From: UBA5738 sp049641805
GTDB taxonomy: Bacteria > Patescibacteriota > Minisyncoccia > Minisyncoccales > UBA5738
Assembly: GCA_049641805.1 (NCBI GenBank)
Contig: JBARNX010000058.1
Location: 1-7,585 of the forward strand
DNA length: 7,585 nucleotides
Reading direction: 5' to 3'
The notes under the pieces are model-generated. The model was not told the DNA's origin. It ran no database searches and saw nothing but the letters and a program-made list of their open reading frames with translations. The position numbers and the translations under genes are program-made. Below are positions 4,913-7,585 of this stretch, in pieces. The first letter of the stretch is position 1, and each line of letters starts with the position of its first letter.

Positions 4913-7195
4913 TTAAACTTTCTGCCAACCGTCATCGCTTTGGCCGCCTTCGATATCATTGACATCGCCCGACATCCCTCCCGGAGTTTGTATTCCCGCG
5001 TCAATCGCGGAAACCAAAACATCACGGGGCTTGGCGCCATCGCCGGCTCCAACCACTCCCCGCTCTTCAAGCAAGTCGATCAATCTTGCCGCGCGGGCAT
5101 AACCCACGCGCAACCGGCGCTGCAAAAACGACGCCGAGGCTTTGCGCGCCTGCACCACTACTGTTTTTGCCTGTTCATACATCGGATCATCGCCAAACCC
5201 TTCACCGGTGGATTCGGTAACATTGAACATACTGCCATTGCCGTTGTATTCCCGGCCGGCCTCGCCCATAACCAAACTTTCCAAAATACCGTCTTCGATC
5301 TTGAATTCCGGCTGGGGATTGTTCTCTTTGATCCAATCCAAAACTTTTTTGCTTTCTTTCTCGGAAATATAAGGCCCCTGAATCCGTTTCGGCTTGGGAT
5401 ACTCGGCCGACATAAACAACAGATCGCCGGCGCCGAGCAATTTTTCCGCGCCGGAAATATCCAAAATCGTGCGCGAATCAATTTGCGATGCCACTTGGAA
5501 CGCCACCCGGCAAGTGATATTCGCCTTGATCAAACCGGTGATCACTTCCACGCTTGGACGCTGGGTCGCCACAATCAAATGGATACCCACGGCACGCGCC
5601 ATTTGCGCCAATCGCACGATCCCAGCTTCGATTTCCTTGCCCTTGGTGGCCATCAAATCCGCCATTTCATCGATCACAAAAACAATATAAGGCAAGGGTT
5701 CGTCGCCGTCCTTGGCGCATTTTTCATTATAACTGCCGATATTGCGCGATTCTTTTTCGCCTAAAATATCAAAACGGCGATCCATTTCCGCGATTGCCCA
5801 CTTGAGCGCGCCGATGGTTTTGTTAACATCGAAAATTACCGGGGTTAAAAGATGCGGCAGTTTGTTATAGCCGCGCATTTCCACGCGTTTGGGATCAACC
5901 AAAATCAAACGCAGCATTTCCGGCGGGTTGCGATACAGCAATGCCGTTAACACGCTATTCAAGAATATGGTTTTGCCCGTGCCGGTCGCGCCCGCCACCA
6001 GCAAATGCGGCATGCGCGCGATATCGGCATAGATCGGACTGCCCAAGATATCCTTGCCCAAAGCAAGCAATAAATTGGAAGGCGACTGCTGGAATTGGTC
6101 ATTGGAAATAAGATCGCGCAAACCCACGCCCGCGCGGCTTTTGTTCGGAACCTCAACCCCCACCAAAGATTTGCCCGGAATGGGCGCTTCAATGCGGATG
6201 GAAGAGCTGGCCAGCGACAGCGAAAGGTCGTTGGAAAGCGCGGTAATCTTGGAAAGCTTAATGCCCTCGGCCGGTTTTAACGCGTATTGCGTTACCGACG
6301 GACCGACAATAATTTCCGGCGACATCTCCACCGGAATACCAAAATTTTCCAAAGTTTTTTTGATGATCGCAGCGTTTTGGGCCGTGTCGCCCGCCAGCGG
6401 CGCCGAATCGCGCTTGTCCAAAAGGTCGATCGACGGAGTTTTATACTGCAGCTTGGCAATCAGCGCACTCCGCACCCCGGCGGCTTTTTGCCCGGCCCCG
6501 CTTTCGCTTTTATCGTTCTTGGCAACCGCTTTTTTGACATCGAATTTGGTAAATTTGGGCAAATTGATTGTCGTTTTGGTATCCGTTTTTTGGTTTCTAA
6601 AAACGCCGCTCGCCAACAACGGATTTTTGGCATTCGCCAAAGCTGGCCGCTTTTCTTTCTTTGCCAAAGGAACTTTGAACTCCAATTTTGAAAAATCCGG
6701 CATCGGCTGGCCCAAAAGCCACCAGAAAATCAACGCGGACACGGCCAGAACTCCGGCATAAAAAATCATTGCCACCCAAAAACCGAACAGATTATACATC
6801 GGCAGCGCCAAATAATAGCCGATATCGCCGCCGTTGCGGGCGGTGATGTCATAATTCGCCAACAACCCGCTTAATCCCGATAAAAACAGAATTCCGGCCC
6901 AAACCAACGGTCCCGCGAAATGTTCCTGCCGGCGGGAAAAACAAATTATCCCGGCGAAGAACAAAACAAAAGGCAAAGCAAACACCGCGCCGCCCACCGC
7001 CGCCTCCAGCATCGCGACAAACCAATTGCCCACCATACCCGCGAGCCCAAAAAATCCCAGCGCCAAAACCAGCGCCAAAACAATCAGCGCGATACCCGCC
7101 GCCCACCGCCCGGTTTGGCCGGGTAATTTGATTGAAGCAGGCATCTCAAAATGGAAATTGTTTTTTTTATGATTTCGATTCGATTTTCTTTTCAT
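4913..7195 (-). CDS. ftsK: DNA translocase FtsK/SpoIIIE
   Basis: FtsK is a septum-anchored hexameric motor that pumps chromosomal DNA between daughter cells. The 760-residue product starts with a basic cytoplasmic stretch, then about four membrane segments (roughly 31-54, 58-86, 97-114 and 137-161). A short charged linker (about 170-250) replaces the very long linker of E. coli FtsK, so the length is closer to SpoIIIE. The motor follows: an alpha region around 268-380, Walker A GATGTGKT (402-409), LVDPKRVEM (432-440), Walker B VFVIDEMADLM (505-515), and the sensor stretch ATQRPSVEVITGLIKANI (543-560). The C-terminal gamma winged helix (about 670-730, with RRLRVGYARAARLIDLLEERG) reads orienting DNA sites in known members. 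A Gly/Asp-rich tail ends it. The ATG at 7195 starts 19 bp after the upstream gene, so co-transcription is likely. There is no Shine-Dalgarno sequence. Confidence 0.95.
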   Translation of the reverse strand: MKRKSNRNHKKNNFHFEMPASIKLPGQTGRWAAGIALIVLALVLALGFFGLAGMVGNWFVAMLEAAVGGAVFALPFVLFFAGIICFSRRQEHFAGPLVWAGILFLSGLSGLLANYDITARNGGDIGYYLALPMYNLFGFWVAMIFYAGVLAVSALIFWWLLGQPMPDFSKLEFKVPLAKKEKRPALANAKNPLLASGVFRNQKTDTKTTINLPKFTKFDVKKAVAKNDKSESGAGQKAAGVRSALIAKLQYKTPSIDLLDKRDSAPLAGDTAQNAAIIKKTLENFGIPVEMSPEIIVGPSVTQYALKPAEGIKLSKITALSNDLSLSLASSSIRIEAPIPGKSLVGVEVPNKSRAGVGLRDLISNDQFQQSPSNLLLALGKDILGSPIYADIARMPHLLVAGATGTGKTIFLNSVLTALLYRNPPEMLRLILVDPKRVEMRGYNKLPHLLTPVIFDVNKTIGALKWAIAEMDRRFDILGEKESRNIGSYNEKCAKDGDEPLPYIVFVIDEMADLMATKGKEIEAGIVRLAQMARAVGIHLIVATQRPSVEVITGLIKANITCRVAFQVASQIDSRTILDISGAEKLLGAGDLLFMSAEYPKPKRIQGPYISEKESKKVLDWIKENNPQPEFKIEDGILESLVMGEAGREYNGNGSMFNVTESTGEGFGDDPMYEQAKTVVVQARKASASFLQRRLRVGYARAARLIDLLEERGVVGAGDGAKPRDVLVSAIDAGIQTPGGMSGDVNDIEGGQSDDGWQKV

Positions 7196-7214
7196 ACGCA
7201 GAGCTTAATAATAA

Positions 7215-7585
7215 TTATTCAACCGGCTTGGGATCGCTCACGCCATCGGGTTCACAACTATAGACCACGATATCGCCGCCCGCGCTTGACCAGAGCCAAT
7301 AGCGGCCGGCGGGCAATGTTAATGTGCCATAATCTTTTTCCCAAACAGTTATTTTTTTATAAACATTGCTTACTATATTTCTTGGTGAATTCCAGCTAGG
7401 TGGATTGGAGGCATATCCAAAATAAATACCGGTCGCGCGTCTGCTCGGAAGCAAAATCCCGTGTTCATAACTTCGCGCGACAACATAGATTTCGCCGCCC
7501 GAAGTGGTGAATTCCGCGGTTTTATCGTTTACTATGTACGGATACCCCAGCTCCACCTGGCTGGCCGGAGCGCCGTTGCAGGGAA
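7215..7585 (-). CDS. Unrecognised protein, C-terminal part (runs off the window)
   Basis: The frame is open to the right edge, so only the last 122 residues or so are seen. A GTG at 7554-7556 could be read as a start, but the frame continues upstream of it, beginning PCNGAPASQVELGYP. I do not recognise the family. The visible part looks like beta-structured, extracellular or surface material: alternating hydrophobic and polar residues, many Gly, Ser, Tyr and Trp, two Cys, no membrane helix and a Pro/Asp-rich end. Two stretches resemble each other, SGGEIYVVARSYEHG and AGGDIVVYSCEPDG, suggesting a repeated strand-turn unit. It ends 19 bp before ftsK and probably shares its transcript. An exported protein is the best guess, but no signal peptide is in view. 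Confidence 0.7.
   Translation of the reverse strand, partial: PCNGAPASQVELGYPYIVNDKTAEFTTSGGEIYVVARSYEHGILLPSRRATGIYFGYASNPPSWNSPRNIVSNVYKKITVWEKDYGTLTLPAGRYWLWSSAGGDIVVYSCEPDGVSDPKPVE

Noticed and set aside
4784..5764. 326-residue plus-strand frame opposite ftsK
   Set aside because: It lies antisense to the conserved FtsK motor and gamma domain. Its composition (many His, Arg and Phe) is typical of an antisense shadow.

Overview
The window looks like a stretch of conserved housekeeping genes from a member of the Candidate Phyla Radiation (Patescibacteria, Parcubacteria-like). This placement is an inference from three things: a 61-residue bS18 that starts directly at a CxxC zinc knuckle, a bS6 with a long Lys/Glu tail, and the lack of a clear Shine-Dalgarno sequence before any of the six visible starts. 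The standard genetic code fits: all genes read through without in-frame TGA, and the stops are TAA except for recA, which ends in TAG.

Layout. Bases 1-229 are non-coding and packed with hairpins. A phosphomannomutase/phosphoglucomutase gene (230-1642) lies on the minus strand. A 60-bp promoter region (about 1673-1731) holds two back-to-back promoters, one for the mutase and one for the plus-strand operon rpsF-ssb-rpsR (1802-3397), which encodes bS6, single-stranded DNA-binding protein and bS18. The rpsF leader folds into a stem with a CCG at its base, placed like the S6:S18 autoregulatory element known from other bacteria. A near-perfect bidirectional terminator (3410-3447) separates rpsR from the convergent minus-strand gene recA (3469-4524). 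The 388-bp gap 4525-4912 has no gene. It holds the recA promoter with an overlapping palindrome, a terminator for ftsK, and three GC-rich palindromes. The minus-strand gene ftsK (4913-7195) follows, and 19 bp upstream of it lies the 3' end of an unrecognised gene that runs off the right edge (7215-7585).

How the genes relate. bS6 and bS18 bind each other on the 30S platform, and SSB shares their transcript as in many bacteria. RecA and FtsK, read in the same direction but apparently transcribed separately, handle recombination and chromosome segregation. The mutase supplies sugar-1-phosphates for envelope glycans.

I found no defence system, mobile element, CRISPR array, tRNA or rRNA. The points worth a second look are regulatory and structural: the S6:S18 leader candidate, the abutting divergent promoters, the palindromic repeat family, the recA operator candidate, substitutions in RecA and mutase active-site loops, the duplicated acidic tail of bS6, and the unknown C-terminal domain at the right edge.
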